Positions 26,301-35,383 are shown, counted from the stretch's first letter. The stretch is 64,000 nucleotides of DNA from JAAYYM01 sp964638005 (GCA_964638005.1 CAZWXS010000006.1:1-64000), one strand, 5' to 3'. Notes: generated by a model not told the origin, from the letters alone. Numbers and translations are program-made.

Positions 26301-26413
26301 TTCTGTTTTGCCACAAAGAGCGTCCGGATGCCAAACACGCTGCCCTGCTTCTTTTCTGAAAGTATCTGGTCTATTAACTTGTAAAATGGTATCGGTGTCA
26401 TCCTATCACTCAT
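23390..26413 (-). CDS. ygfK: YgfK-type multidomain iron-sulfur flavoprotein
   Basis: A 1007-residue protein annotated in databases as putative selenate reductase subunit YgfK. The N-terminal half is a dihydroorotate dehydrogenase-like barrel (TPFGPAAGPHTQLAQN, FELKTVQKLDG, HGCPPQEIE). Then comes a GltD-like part with a Cys-rich segment (PCREGCPIHQDI, CAHRCMSKC), an FAD site (AIIGAGPAGISAAYFLARAG) and an NAD(P) site (VVGGGNTAMDTARAA). The C-terminus has two cluster motifs (CLSCFAVCEACVEVCPNRA and CNECGNCKTFCPY). Recent work on uric acid-degrading gut bacteria associates this gene set with purine reduction. YgfK is the natural candidate for the reductive step, which is inference here. Confidence 0.92.
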   Translation of the reverse strand: MSDRMTPIPFYKLIDQILSEKKQGSVFGIRTLFVAKQNHTLSLFGEKMETPFGPAAGPHTQLAQNIIAAYAAGARFFELKTVQKLDGEDLPVSKPCIEAADEGYNVEWSTELTVEQAFEEYVKAWFAIKLMAKEFGIGAMDGFIFNMSVGYDLEGIRLKKIDDFIEGLKDASKTSIFRECKDFALNHLELFTDITAADVESISPHICTSATLSTLHGCPPQEIERIATYLMQEKHLHTFIKCNPTLLGYEYARRTLDDMGYDYVSFGEFHFKDDLQYADAVPMLKRLMSLADTEKLQFGVKITNTFPVDIKANELPGEEMYMSGRALYPLSIALAAKLSEEFDGGLRISYSGGADAHNIKKIFDTGIWPVTMATTLLKPGGYQRMTQIGEFFNGGKEGYPVYTGIDAEAVKALAKGARRDKNHKKSPKLSASRKMDKKVPLIDCFVAPCREGCPIHQDITAYMELVSRGEYAKALYVIMEKNPLPYITGTICAHRCMSKCTRNFYEEPVHIRKMKLRAARGGYDMVLKGHTPGTRDKGRVAIIGAGPAGISAAYFLARAGMDVTIFEKKEVPGGVVRHVIPEFRIASEEVMKDVAFIERLGVHIRVNEPVHSIEELKAQGYKKIIVAIGACKEGILPLKAGSAISAVTFLEDYKNTEGDMDIGRQVVVVGGGNTAMDTARAAIRVEGVEKVTLIYRRTKHYMPADEEELLLAIEEGVEFMELLTPVSFEDAVLTCHRIELGEPDASGRRSPIETEDVVQIPADVVIAAVGEHIDDDFYHTNNIMMTYGGNPAVDADTLQCSIQGVYIIGDGRGGPATVVEAIADATKASEAILTEKIARDVNEDKDLSDIYEKRGVICDSIDAAVNTTTTEQRAKAEYERCLSCFAVCEACVEVCPNRANVSIRLSGKEKAQILHIDKRCNECGNCKTFCPYDSAPYLDKFTLFDTAEDFEKSKNQGFVLINDASQTFKLRIADHIFTIEGFESDSGVDSQLINLVETAYREYRYLF

Positions 26414-26470
26414 TTAACCGCCTCCTTGTGTGCTTATGGTTGCCTGTTGCATGCTATATCAAAATACACT

Positions 26471-27802
26471 TTATCCGTTAATCGATTTCCACAGCTGGTT
26501 TGCTCCTTCTCTCACATGCGCCAGCGTTTGTTCTTCGTCTATCTGCGTCAATCTTCTGTCCTTCATCAATACTTTACCGTTTGCCACAGTCGTCACAACA
26601 CTGCGTCCTGTCATTCCAAAAAGAATATGTCCGTTGACATTATCTGCATTCATCGGCGTAAGCGGTACATAATCCAGTATGATTACATCTGCTGCCGCAC
26701 CTGCTCTTAACGATCCGACCGGTTTTCTGAAATACCTTCCTGCGATTTCGGCATTCCCTTCAAAAAGCATTTGCGGTACCTCACTCCATGCAGCTCCCGG
26801 ATCACATAAATGATGCTTATGCAGGATATTCGCAACTTTATAAGATTCTGTCATATCATGTGTGTATCCGTCTGTTCCGAGTCCTGTCAGAATCCCCTTC
26901 TGTACAATTCTCATCGTCGGAGGACAACCGCATGCATTTCCCATATTAGATTCCGGATTGTGCACCACCATCGTATCCGTTTCCTTCAACACATCCATCT
27001 CATGCTCATTGATATAAATGCAATGTGCCGTAAGTGTCTTACTTCCCAGAATATCATGATCCATCAACCGATCAATGATTCTTTTTCCATGTTTCCCGAG
27101 AGCATCATACAGATCTTCTATCCCCTCAGCTACGTGAATATGATAGCCGACCTCTGATGGTTTATGTTCCGCGCACAATGCAAGCGTACTGTCTGAAAGG
27201 GTAAATGATGCATGCAGTCCCATCATTCCCGCAATCATATCCGAATCATCCCCAAGCGCATGCTTGCAAAATGCTTCATTTTCCAATACCGCTTCCCGCA
27301 TCTTTGCTTCTCCGTCGCGGTCAGAGACCTCATAACAAAGACAGCTTCTGATACCTGCCTCACGTGCAGCTTCTTCTATTTTAAATAGAGAGTCCCTGAC
27401 AGAACCATAACTTGCATGATGATCAAACACTGTCGTCACACCGTTTTTGATGCAGTCAATATATGTCGCCTGTGCACTCAGCTTCGTCTGTTCAAGTGTC
27501 AGATGTCTGTCAATATTCCACCACATGCCATCCAGAATATCGAGAAAACCTTCCGGTTGATACCCTTTCACAGAAAGGCCTCTGGCCATGGCAGAATAAA
27601 TATGTTCATGCGTATTGATAAATGCCGGCATGATCACTCCACCCTTTGCATCTATGAAATCCGCAGCAGGATACCGATTCCTGAGTACATCATACTCTCC
27701 TGCCTCTTGAATACTGTCGCCGTCAATCATTACGGCACCGTTTTCTATAAACGGATTCTCCCTGTCTCTCGTAATCACTCTTCCGTTTCCAATCAGCAGC
27801 AT
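26471..27802 (-). CDS. ssnA: SsnA-type aminohydrolase
   Basis: A 443-residue amidohydrolase of the SsnA (selenium-associated) branch near chlorohydrolase/guanine deaminase enzymes. Seen: INTHEHIYSAMARG (HxH metal ligands), HIHVAEG, LTAHCIYINEHE and GLGTDGYTHDM, all conserved metal-site motifs. SsnA co-occurs with YgfK, HydA, YgeW and YgeY in the anaerobic purine set, probably as a deaminase or ring hydrolase; its exact substrate is not settled to my knowledge. I chose the ATG at 27802 with AAGGAGG 7 nt upstream. First gene of the operon running through ygfK and hydA to the molybdenum genes. Confidence 0.9.
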   Translation of the reverse strand: MLLIGNGRVITRDRENPFIENGAVMIDGDSIQEAGEYDVLRNRYPAADFIDAKGGVIMPAFINTHEHIYSAMARGLSVKGYQPEGFLDILDGMWWNIDRHLTLEQTKLSAQATYIDCIKNGVTTVFDHHASYGSVRDSLFKIEEAAREAGIRSCLCYEVSDRDGEAKMREAVLENEAFCKHALGDDSDMIAGMMGLHASFTLSDSTLALCAEHKPSEVGYHIHVAEGIEDLYDALGKHGKRIIDRLMDHDILGSKTLTAHCIYINEHEMDVLKETDTMVVHNPESNMGNACGCPPTMRIVQKGILTGLGTDGYTHDMTESYKVANILHKHHLCDPGAAWSEVPQMLFEGNAEIAGRYFRKPVGSLRAGAAADVIILDYVPLTPMNADNVNGHILFGMTGRSVVTTVANGKVLMKDRRLTQIDEEQTLAHVREGANQLWKSING

Positions 27803-28040
27803 GATGTAATCCTCCTTCATTCCTATAAACATTTCTTTCAAAATCAACAAACTTTCTATTTATTATCATACCATTTTGTGAGATTTCTGACAATGCTTCT
27901 GCATTTATAAAAAAACAATTAAATGTTACGAATATGTTAAATTTGGTAATGACGAACCGATTTTTTTATGTTATAATCGTCAACGGAAGACAAGCTTATC
28001 AGCAATATTGTTTTAGAACAGAAAGAGAGGAAGTATACTT

Positions 28041-29147
28041 ATGAAGAAATTGAATCTATTCATCCTGACAGCACTTGCATGTGGTCTTGTGTTGAGCGGA
28101 TGTGGCAAAGACAAGGAGGAGGCTCCTGCGGAAGCCGTTGCAGAACCGGTCATTGAGGTCGTAACAGAACAGCCTGCAGAAACTACCCCTGAAGTCGTAG
28201 AAGAGGAATCTCGTGAAGGCATGTACCGCAGCGAGTTAACAAACGAGTGGCTTGACGAGACCATCCAGAACCAGAGACCGATTGCGGCTATGGTTGATAA
28301 TGAGAAGACAGCACTTCCGCATTATGGTCTATCCACAGCAGATATCGTGTATGAAATCACAAACAGTACAGCAAACGACGGTGTTACCCGTTTTATGGTT
28401 CTTGTTAAGGACTGGGGCAAGATCGAACAGCTCGGAAGTATCCGAAGCGTAAGACCTACAAACCTGCAGTTGATTCCTGAGTGGAATGCAGTTATCTGCC
28501 ACGACGGCGGTCCTTTCTACATTGATGATTATCTTGCAAATGACTATGTCAACAATTTCAGCGGAACATTTTCACGTGTTGACAACGGCAAATCAAGAGA
28601 GTTTACAGAGTACATCCTGGCAGGCGACTTAGAGAAGAACTTCAGCAACTCCAAGTATACACAGGAATACAACGATTATTATCCGGGTCCTCATTACAAG
28701 TTTGCATCTGAGACAAGTCCTGTAGACTTTGCATCAAATGCAAAAGCAGAGGATGCAACACATATTCAGTTACCTTATAAGCACAACAAGCCCTATTTGG
28801 ATTACAATGCAGAAGACGGTCTGTACTACTATTCAGAGTACGGTTCAGCTCATGTAGATCCGGGCAACAATAACGCTCAGCTTGCATTTAAGAACATCTT
28901 ACTTCAAAATGCTCGTTATGTAGAGTTTGATGACAACGGATACATGATGTTCCACTCCATCGATTATGATCGTGACGGTTACTACATTACCAATGGTAAG
29001 GCTCTTCCTATAACCTGGTCTAAGTCAGAGGAACTTGCAGTTACACAGTACTTCGATCCTGACGGAAATGAAATTACTCTCAATACAGGTAAGACTTACA
29101 TTGCACTTATTCCTGATGACATCTGGAGCAACTTAGAATTAGAATAA
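28041..29147 (+). CDS. DUF3048 lipoprotein
   Basis: A 368-residue exported lipoprotein: signal segment FILTALACGLVLSGC with lipidated Cys at about 20, then a Glu/Ala/Pro-rich linker. DUF3048 repeats follow, visible in RPIAAMVDNEKTALPHYGLS and LGSIRSVRPT. The family includes YerB of Bacillus and has no firm function. It is transcribed against the purine operons on both sides, with its own -10 (TATAAT at 27972-27977) and a strong terminator. It is probably unrelated to the pathway. Confidence 0.88.
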   Translation: MKKLNLFILTALACGLVLSGCGKDKEEAPAEAVAEPVIEVVTEQPAETTPEVVEEESREGMYRSELTNEWLDETIQNQRPIAAMVDNEKTALPHYGLSTADIVYEITNSTANDGVTRFMVLVKDWGKIEQLGSIRSVRPTNLQLIPEWNAVICHDGGPFYIDDYLANDYVNNFSGTFSRVDNGKSREFTEYILAGDLEKNFSNSKYTQEYNDYYPGPHYKFASETSPVDFASNAKAEDATHIQLPYKHNKPYLDYNAEDGLYYYSEYGSAHVDPGNNNAQLAFKNILLQNARYVEFDDNGYMMFHSIDYDRDGYYITNGKALPITWSKSEELAVTQYFDPDGNEITLNTGKTYIALIPDDIWSNLELE

Positions 29148-29161
29148 GATTAACACGATAT

Positions 29162-29194
29162 AAGAAACGGCATCCTTTCGGGTGCCGTTTCTTA
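29162..29194. terminator. Bidirectional terminator
   Basis: AAGAAACGGCATCC / GGGTGCCGTTTCTT with A and T tracts on both sides, lying between two convergent genes (DUF3048 and threonine synthase-like). Confidence 0.85.
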
Positions 29195-29196
29195 AT

Positions 29197-30441
29197 TTAA
29201 TCCAGAATTCCGGAGAACGCCTGCAACAGGCTGGACATTTCGGGTGGAATCGCGATAGGGCTGCCGGCAGCTTCGATTGCTGTTGCCGGATCCTTCAGTC
29301 CGTTTCCGGTTACTACGCTGACGACTGTCGCATCATGCGGAATCAGTCCTTGCTCTGCGGCTTTTTTTACACCTGCGGTACCCGTCGCACCTGCGGGTTC
29401 TGCAAACACTCCGCAAGTCGTGCCTAATATCTTCATCGCTTCGAGAATCTCTTGATCGGATACATTCACAACAATACCTTTGGACTCTCTGATTGCATTG
29501 AGTGCTTTATCCGGATTTCTCGGAACGCCGACCGCAATGCTGTCTGCAATTGTATTTTCTTCCATTGGATACCAGTCTTTTCCTTCTGCAATCGCACGAT
29601 TGATCGGGCAGCATCCTTCTGCCTGCACACTGATCAGTTTGGGTAATCGGTCAATGAATCCTGCCGCATACAGATCTTTAAACCCTTTCCATACACCGCC
29701 GATCGTACACCCGTCTCCTACGGAAATCGCTACATAGTCTGTCATCTTCCAATGCAGCTGTTCTGCAATTTCCAGAGAAACTGTCTTCTTGCCCTCCATC
29801 AGATAGGGATTGATGGCTGCATTCCGATTGTACCAGCCCCATCTGTCAATTGCTTCGGCGGACAGTCTGAAGGTATCCTCATAGGAACCTTTGACACTGA
29901 TAACATTGGCTCCGAACATCATAAGCTGTGCTACTTTTCCTTTTGGTGCGCGTTCGGGAACAAATATGTAGGTCTTAAAGCCTGCGGCTGCGGCATTGCC
30001 TGCCAATGAGGATGCTGCATTTCCGGTAGAGGAACAGGCAATAACGGATGCCTCTGCTTCTTCTGCCTTTACAACCGCCATTGCGGATGCTCGATCCTTC
30101 AGGCTGGCTGTCGGATTGATTCCGTCGTCTTTGATATACAGTTTTGCGATGCCAAGCCGCTCTGCCAATCTTTCGGACTCATAGAATGGGGACCAGCCAA
30201 CGCGTAACTTCGGAACTTTGCTTTCTCCGGTAACCGGAAGAAATTCACGATACCGCCACATGGTGTTATCGTGTCTCTCAGCCATATCTTTAGCGGTCAC
30301 CTGGGTCTTGATCCATTCGTAATCATATTTAATGTCTAGTATTCCATCGCATTTGCTGCAAGTGGTAATATTGGGGTTGGGGTCATGTTCGGCTCCGCAT
30401 TTGATGCATACTGCGGAAATTACGTTTCTCATCTTTCCCAT
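29197..30441 (-). CDS. thrC: Threonine synthase-like PLP enzyme
   Basis: A 414-residue fold-type-II PLP enzyme. An N-terminal zinc ribbon (CIKC at 12-15 and CSKC at 28-31) precedes the PLP site, with the lysine in NPTASLKDRAS (Lys115), the CSSTGNAASSLA loop and SVGDGCTIGG phosphate loop. Threonine synthase converts O-phosphohomoserine to threonine. No hom or thrB gene is near, and the gene sits between purine blocks next to another PLP enzyme. A diaminopropionate- or ureido-amino-acid lyase role is therefore an alternative. The start follows GGAGGACA. Confidence 0.8.
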   Translation of the reverse strand: MGKMRNVISAVCIKCGAEHDPNPNITTCSKCDGILDIKYDYEWIKTQVTAKDMAERHDNTMWRYREFLPVTGESKVPKLRVGWSPFYESERLAERLGIAKLYIKDDGINPTASLKDRASAMAVVKAEEAEASVIACSSTGNAASSLAGNAAAAGFKTYIFVPERAPKGKVAQLMMFGANVISVKGSYEDTFRLSAEAIDRWGWYNRNAAINPYLMEGKKTVSLEIAEQLHWKMTDYVAISVGDGCTIGGVWKGFKDLYAAGFIDRLPKLISVQAEGCCPINRAIAEGKDWYPMEENTIADSIAVGVPRNPDKALNAIRESKGIVVNVSDQEILEAMKILGTTCGVFAEPAGATGTAGVKKAAEQGLIPHDATVVSVVTGNGLKDPATAIEAAGSPIAIPPEMSSLLQAFSGILD

Positions 30442-30481
30442 AAATTTGTCCTCCTTATATAGTGTTAAAAAATTTAATGTA

Positions 30482-30530
30482 TTGACGAACGGACGAACTA
30501 CAAGGGCTGACCACCGTCCGTACCCAACGC
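30482..30530. repeat. Possible copy of a dispersed intergenic element
   Basis: TTGACGAACGGACG (30482-30495), a short inverted repeat (ACGGACG/CGTCCGT) and CCCAACGC (30523-30530) resemble an element at 53991-54050. It fills the 89-bp gap between two PLP-enzyme genes. Confidence 0.4.
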
Positions 30531-32006
30531 TTATAAATTCTTCAACAACCCTGTACGTTCATTAAACTCATTGATGAGTTCGTCGATGGCACCTGCTTCT
30601 TTGCGTACTGCGCCCCATGTGTGTTCATCATCATACCAGAGTGCATTGAGTTCTTCTGCAGTTCTGCCCTGCTGTTCAACCCATGTGTAATATTTCAGAT
30701 TATGTACTCTCTTGCGATCGACATAGGTCAGTTCCAGCATGTTGTCTGTTTTGATGGATGCGATGTGTTTTGCATAGTCAACAGCAGCCATGGTCGGGGT
30801 GTATGCGCCGTCTTCTTCTTGGAGTTCTCTGATTCTGGATCCGTACATGGATGCGGAGTCGGTCATGACAGTTGCAATTACGTCGTGCTCGGTTAATTCA
30901 TAGTATTTTGCCATCTTGATTGCGCATAGCATATTGGCAATTCCCGAGATTCCGAAATAGCTGAGCAGCTCTACAAAAGCGGGATTTACTCCCAGTTCTT
31001 TTATGAGATATTCTCTGCCAAGTGGTTCGTTAAAGAAGCGGATCAACTTCTGGCTGTCTTCGTCATCAATATCGATGACCATGTCTGTGTTCTTTACGTT
31101 GTGAATCCAGGGTACGTGCTTATCGCCGATGCCTTCGATACGATGTCCTCCAAATCCGTTATCCAAGAGTGTCGGACACTGTAATGCTTCTCCTACACCC
31201 AGCTTGGCGGTCGGATATTTTTCTTTCAGGTAGTCTCCGGAGGCCATCGTGCCTGCTGAGCCTGAGGTAAATACTGCACCGGCAAATCTGTCGCCTGGTT
31301 GTTTCATTTCTTCATATGCATCTGCAATGGCGCTGCCTGTTACGTTGTAATGCCACAGGTAATTGCCCATCTCTTCAAATTGATTGAATATCAGTACGTC
31401 TTCTCTTGTCGTTTTTAACTCCCATGTCTTATCAAAGATTTCTTTTACATTGCTCTCACAGCCCGGAGTTGCGATGACCTCGCCAGCTATGCTGTTGAGC
31501 CATTCAAATCTTTCCTTGCTCATTTCTGCAGGCAGGATTGCAATAGAATCAGCTCCAAGGAGCTTTGAATTGAATGCACCGCCACGGCAATAGTTTCCGG
31601 TGGACGGCCAAACGGCTTTGTGGTAAGTCGTATCGAACTGTCCCGTGATCAACCTTGGGGCCAGGCATCCGAAGGAGGCACCTACCTTATGGCAACCTGT
31701 AGGGAACCATTTGCCGATCATGCAGATAATCTTGGCTTTGACTCCTGTCAGTTCAGAAGGAAGTACGATGTAATTGCTGCTGCCGTATAATCCGCCGCTT
31801 TCCTTCTGCTCATTTTTCCATGAGATTCGAAACAGGTTCAGGGGATTGACATCCCATAATCCTACGTTCTTTAATTTCTCCTTGATACCATCCGGTATCA
31901 GGTCGGGATTCTTCATCTGTGCAATCGTCGGAATAATGATGTTATTCTCTTTTGCTTTCTCTATATTCTTTGCCAGTGCCTGCTCGTTTCTTGTTAAATC
32001 GATCAT
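30531..32006 (-). CDS. PLP-dependent fold-type-II lyase, 491 residues, function unassigned
   Basis: A cysteine synthase/threonine dehydratase-superfamily protein. Probable PLP lysine Lys107 in GCHKVGASFG, a substrate loop STGNYCRGGAFNS, and a Gly-rich phosphate loop FTSGSAGTMASGDY. At 491 residues it is clearly longer than YgeX or standard lyases, with an extra C-terminal region. It is not YgeX by sequence. It occupies the place between the hydA/ygfK and ygeY/ygeW blocks where a diaminopropionate ammonia-lyase would be expected, so a lyase for a pathway end product is a reasonable inference. The start follows GGAGGGA, divergent from the regulator gene. Confidence 0.75.
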   Translation of the reverse strand: MIDLTRNEQALAKNIEKAKENNIIIPTIAQMKNPDLIPDGIKEKLKNVGLWDVNPLNLFRISWKNEQKESGGLYGSSNYIVLPSELTGVKAKIICMIGKWFPTGCHKVGASFGCLAPRLITGQFDTTYHKAVWPSTGNYCRGGAFNSKLLGADSIAILPAEMSKERFEWLNSIAGEVIATPGCESNVKEIFDKTWELKTTREDVLIFNQFEEMGNYLWHYNVTGSAIADAYEEMKQPGDRFAGAVFTSGSAGTMASGDYLKEKYPTAKLGVGEALQCPTLLDNGFGGHRIEGIGDKHVPWIHNVKNTDMVIDIDDEDSQKLIRFFNEPLGREYLIKELGVNPAFVELLSYFGISGIANMLCAIKMAKYYELTEHDVIATVMTDSASMYGSRIRELQEEDGAYTPTMAAVDYAKHIASIKTDNMLELTYVDRKRVHNLKYYTWVEQQGRTAEELNALWYDDEHTWGAVRKEAGAIDELINEFNERTGLLKNL

Positions 32007-32235
32007 CTTAATTCCCTCCGCCTACTATAATTTACAATTCATGCATCGTGTAAAACATCATTTTATATGGATTGATTCAATCATACCACTGCATATATGA
32101 AAAAGCAACGAAACGAATAAAAATATTTTTTAGTGCTAAATCTTTTTGTAATTCTTCTTGCATTTCTCTTTCACTATGCTATGATGATAAGTAAGAAAGT
32201 ATTATCAATGAGGCACTGACAAAGGAGATGATATT

Positions 32236-32883
32236 TTGACAAATGATACTTCCACCTTAACGATATTGAAGCAATTGGCAGCCGGTCTGGCTGCGCAGTT
32301 CGGCAGTAATTGTGAGATTGTAATCCATGATCTGGCAAGCGCGACCGTAGACCATTCCATCGTACATATTGAGAACGGACACATCAGCAATCGCGAACTT
32401 GGCGGCGGACCTTCTCCGATCGTTCTGGATACCATATCGCATCACAACGAGCATCCAATGGATCGGCTTGCTTATCTGACACAGACGGATAACGGTCGGA
32501 TACTCAAGTCCAGCACCATTTTTATCAGAGACGAGCATGATGAAGTTCGCTATATTCTTGCTATCAATTATGATATTACGAATCTGCTGGCAATTGAACA
32601 TTCTATCTCTTCCTTAATCTCCTGCCCCGAGGATGCGGAACAAAATGAATCACCTAAGCGCATTACCAAAGATGTCAATGAATTGTTGGATGAGCTGATC
32701 AAACAGTCGGTAGATCTGGTTGGAGTGCCGGTTGCACTCATGTCCAAGGAAGATAAGGTTCGAGCAATCAATTTCCTGAATGATTCCGGTGCGTTCTTGA
32801 TTACCAAGTCCGGTGATAAAGTGTCAAAATATTTTAATATATCTAAATATACTTTGTACAGTTATGTTGATATTAACAAGTAA
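32236..32883 (+). CDS. YheO/DauR-type transcriptional regulator (PAS-like + HTH)
   Basis: A 215-residue regulator. Residues about 8-118 form a YheO-like PAS domain (GSNCEIVIHDLA, HIENGHISNRELGG, VRYILAINYDIT). Residues about 155-212 form the DauR/HTH_22 helix-turn-helix (RAINFLNDSGAFLI, VSKYFNISKYTLYSYV). Related regulators control amino acid or purine catabolic genes. The TTG start is set by AAAGGAGATG 7 nt upstream. It is the first gene of the ygeY-ygeW-arcC block and divergent from the PLP enzyme, so it is the best candidate for the pathway regulator. Confidence 0.85.
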   Translation: MTNDTSTLTILKQLAAGLAAQFGSNCEIVIHDLASATVDHSIVHIENGHISNRELGGGPSPIVLDTISHHNEHPMDRLAYLTQTDNGRILKSSTIFIRDEHDEVRYILAINYDITNLLAIEHSISSLISCPEDAEQNESPKRITKDVNELLDELIKQSVDLVGVPVALMSKEDKVRAINFLNDSGAFLITKSGDKVSKYFNISKYTLYSYVDINK

Positions 32884-32960
32884 GATCAATTGCTTGATGT
32901 TTACAAAACAGTATGTATGAATCAGAATAAACCAAACTTAGAAAATAGGAGGGAAAATAT

Positions 32961-34154
32961 ATGGATTTTGCAAAGGTAAAGGCTGCGGCTGAACAATACG
33001 AAAAGGATATGACCGCTTTTCTGCGTGATCTGGTACACATTCCGGGAGAAAGCTGCGAGGAAAAAGGACATATTGACAGAATTGCAGAAGAAATGAGAAA
33101 GGTCGGCTTTGATAAGGTAGAAATCGATCCGATGGGCAATGTGCTCGGCTATATGGGAACCGGCTCTACACTCATTGCCTATGATGCACATATTGATAAT
33201 GTAGGTATCGGGAACCGGTCTAATTGGGAGTTCGATCCTTATGAAGGATATGAAACCGATACAGAAATCGGTGGACGCGGTACTTCTGATCAGCTTGGAG
33301 GATTGGTTTCTTCAGTCTACGGAGCTAAGATTATGAAGGATCTCGGACTTCTCTCAGACAAATATACCGTACTCGTGACCGGCACTGTACAGGAAGAGGA
33401 CTGTGACGGCCTCTGCTGGCAGTATATTATCAATGAAGATAAGATAAAGCCTGAATTTGTAGTCATCACGGAACCGACTGACGGACACATTTACCGTGGC
33501 CAGCGCGGACGTATGGAAATCCGTGTAGAGGTACAGGGCATTTCCTGTCATGGGTCTGCACCGGAACGTGGTGACAATGCAATTTATAAGATGAGCGATA
33601 TTCTGCAGGAAGTACGTGCTTTAAATGACAAACTGCTCGATAACGAATTTCTTGGAAAAGGCACGCTGGCCGTATCAGAGATTTTCTTTACCTCTCCTTC
33701 ACGCTGTGCAGTTGCCGATATGTGTGCCATCTCTATCGACAGACGATTGACTGACGGTGAGACTTATGAATCCGCATTGCAGGAAATCCGTGATTTGCCT
33801 ACTGTTCAGAAATATCAGGCAGAGGTATCCATGTACAAATATGACCGTCCAAGCTATACAGGACTTGTATATCCGACAGACTGCTATTTCCCGACCTGGG
33901 TCATTCCGTCAGACCATCCGGCAACAGAAGCCATGGTGGAATCCTTCAAAGGTATGTACGGAGAACCGGTTGTTGATAAATGGACTTTCTCTACAAACGG
34001 CGTTTCCATCATGGGGCGCTATGGAATTCCGTGTATCGGATTCGGACCCGGTAAAGAAGCACAGGCGCATGCGCCGAATGAACGTACCTGGAAAGAAGAT
34101 TTGGTAAAATGTGCGGCTGTTTATGCTGCTATGCCGACACTCTATTGTAAATAA
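32961..34154 (+). CDS. ygeY: YgeY-family M20 metallohydrolase
   Basis: A 397-residue M20 peptidase/amidohydrolase of the YgeY (selenium metabolism-linked) group. Metal-site motifs: AYDAHIDNVGIG, GGRGTSDQLGG, TGTVQEEDCDG and late HAPNERTW. Enzymes of this fold hydrolyse carbamoyl or peptide amide bonds. In the anaerobic purine pathway YgeY is thought to act on ureido-propionate-type intermediates, together with YgeW. Ribosome site AGGAGGG. Follows the regulator by 77 nt and precedes ygeW by 38 nt. Confidence 0.92.
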   Translation: MDFAKVKAAAEQYEKDMTAFLRDLVHIPGESCEEKGHIDRIAEEMRKVGFDKVEIDPMGNVLGYMGTGSTLIAYDAHIDNVGIGNRSNWEFDPYEGYETDTEIGGRGTSDQLGGLVSSVYGAKIMKDLGLLSDKYTVLVTGTVQEEDCDGLCWQYIINEDKIKPEFVVITEPTDGHIYRGQRGRMEIRVEVQGISCHGSAPERGDNAIYKMSDILQEVRALNDKLLDNEFLGKGTLAVSEIFFTSPSRCAVADMCAISIDRRLTDGETYESALQEIRDLPTVQKYQAEVSMYKYDRPSYTGLVYPTDCYFPTWVIPSDHPATEAMVESFKGMYGEPVVDKWTFSTNGVSIMGRYGIPCIGFGPGKEAQAHAPNERTWKEDLVKCAAVYAAMPTLYCK

Positions 34155-34192
34155 AACGATTCTGAACAACAAATACTAAAGGAGATTTACAT

Positions 34193-35383
34193 ATGGAAAC
34201 TTTGCAAATGTATATTGATCGATTAAACAAACTGAATTTCAAGGAAATGTATAAAAATGATTTCTTCCTGACCTGGGAAAAGACAGATGACGAAATCGAG
34301 GCTGTATTTACAATGGCCGACGCACTCCGTTACATGAGACAAAACAACATTTCCACCAAAGTATTTGAAAGTGGACTCGGTATCTCCCTATTCCGCGATA
34401 ACTCAACAAGAACGCGTTTTTCATTTGCTTCAGCATGTAATCTGCTCGGACTGGAAGTACAGGATCTGGACGAAGGCAAGTCACAGATTGCCCACGGGGA
34501 AACTGTCCGTGAAACAGCCAATATGATTTCATTTATGGCAGATGTCATCGGCATCCGAGATGATATGTACATCGGCAAAGGAAATGCATATATGCACAGC
34601 GTATCCGAAGCTGTCCGCGAAGGCTACCGTGACGGCGTGCTGGAACAGATTCCGACACTGGTCAATCTGCAGTGCGATATCGACCATCCGACCCAGTGTA
34701 TGGCAGATATGCTGCACATCATTCATGAATTTGGCGGAGTCGAAAATCTGAAAGGCAAGAAAATCGCTATGTCATGGGCTTATTCACCATCTTACGGCAA
34801 ACCGCTTTCTGTTCCGCAGGGTGTCATCGGATTGATGACCCGCTTTGGTATGGATGTCGTACTGGCTCATCCGGAAGGATATGAAATCATGCCGGAATGC
34901 GAAGAAGTTGCCAGAAAGAATGCCGCCGCAACAGGTGGTTCATTTACAAAGACGAACAACATGGCAGAAGCTTTTAAAGATGCCGATATCGTATATCCAA
35001 AGAGCTGGGCTCCGTTTGCTGCCATGGAACAACGTACAGACCTCTATGGTAAGGGTGATTTCGATGGTATCAACAAATTGGAAAAGGAGTTGCTGGCACA
35101 GAATGCAACACATAAAGACTGGACCTGTTCGGAAGATTTGATGAAATCAACAAAAAACGGAAATGCTCTCTATCTGCACTGTCTGCCGGCGGATATTTCA
35201 GGTGTCAGCTGCAAACAAGGCGAAGTCGATGCGTCTGTATTTGACAAATATCGCACACCGCTTTATAAAGAAGCAAGCTTCAAGCCCTATATCATCGCCG
35301 CTATGATCTTTCTGTCCAAATTTGAAGATCCGGCTGCATTGCTCAAAAAACTCGAGAACGAAGCAAAACCCAGAATAAGATAG
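34193..35383 (+). CDS. ygeW: YgeW-family knotted carbamoyltransferase
   Basis: A 396-residue transcarbamylase. The carbamoyl-phosphate site is DNSTRTRFSFASA and HPTQCMADM, with SWAYSPSYGKPLSVPQG and HCLPADISG further on. YgeW is longer than ornithine or aspartate transcarbamylase and belongs to the knotted group. In a catabolic setting it would phosphorolyse a carbamoyl (ureido) compound to carbamoyl phosphate and an amine. This fits the next gene, carbamate kinase. Ribosome site AAAGGAG. Confidence 0.93.
   Translation: METLQMYIDRLNKLNFKEMYKNDFFLTWEKTDDEIEAVFTMADALRYMRQNNISTKVFESGLGISLFRDNSTRTRFSFASACNLLGLEVQDLDEGKSQIAHGETVRETANMISFMADVIGIRDDMYIGKGNAYMHSVSEAVREGYRDGVLEQIPTLVNLQCDIDHPTQCMADMLHIIHEFGGVENLKGKKIAMSWAYSPSYGKPLSVPQGVIGLMTRFGMDVVLAHPEGYEIMPECEEVARKNAAATGGSFTKTNNMAEAFKDADIVYPKSWAPFAAMEQRTDLYGKGDFDGINKLEKELLAQNATHKDWTCSEDLMKSTKNGNALYLHCLPADISGVSCKQGEVDASVFDKYRTPLYKEASFKPYIIAAMIFLSKFEDPAALLKKLENEAKPRIR

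Noticed and set aside
30531..32006. Annotation of the 491-residue PLP enzyme as YgeX (diaminopropionate ammonia-lyase)
   Set aside because: Length and motifs around the lysine differ from YgeX; only the location fits.
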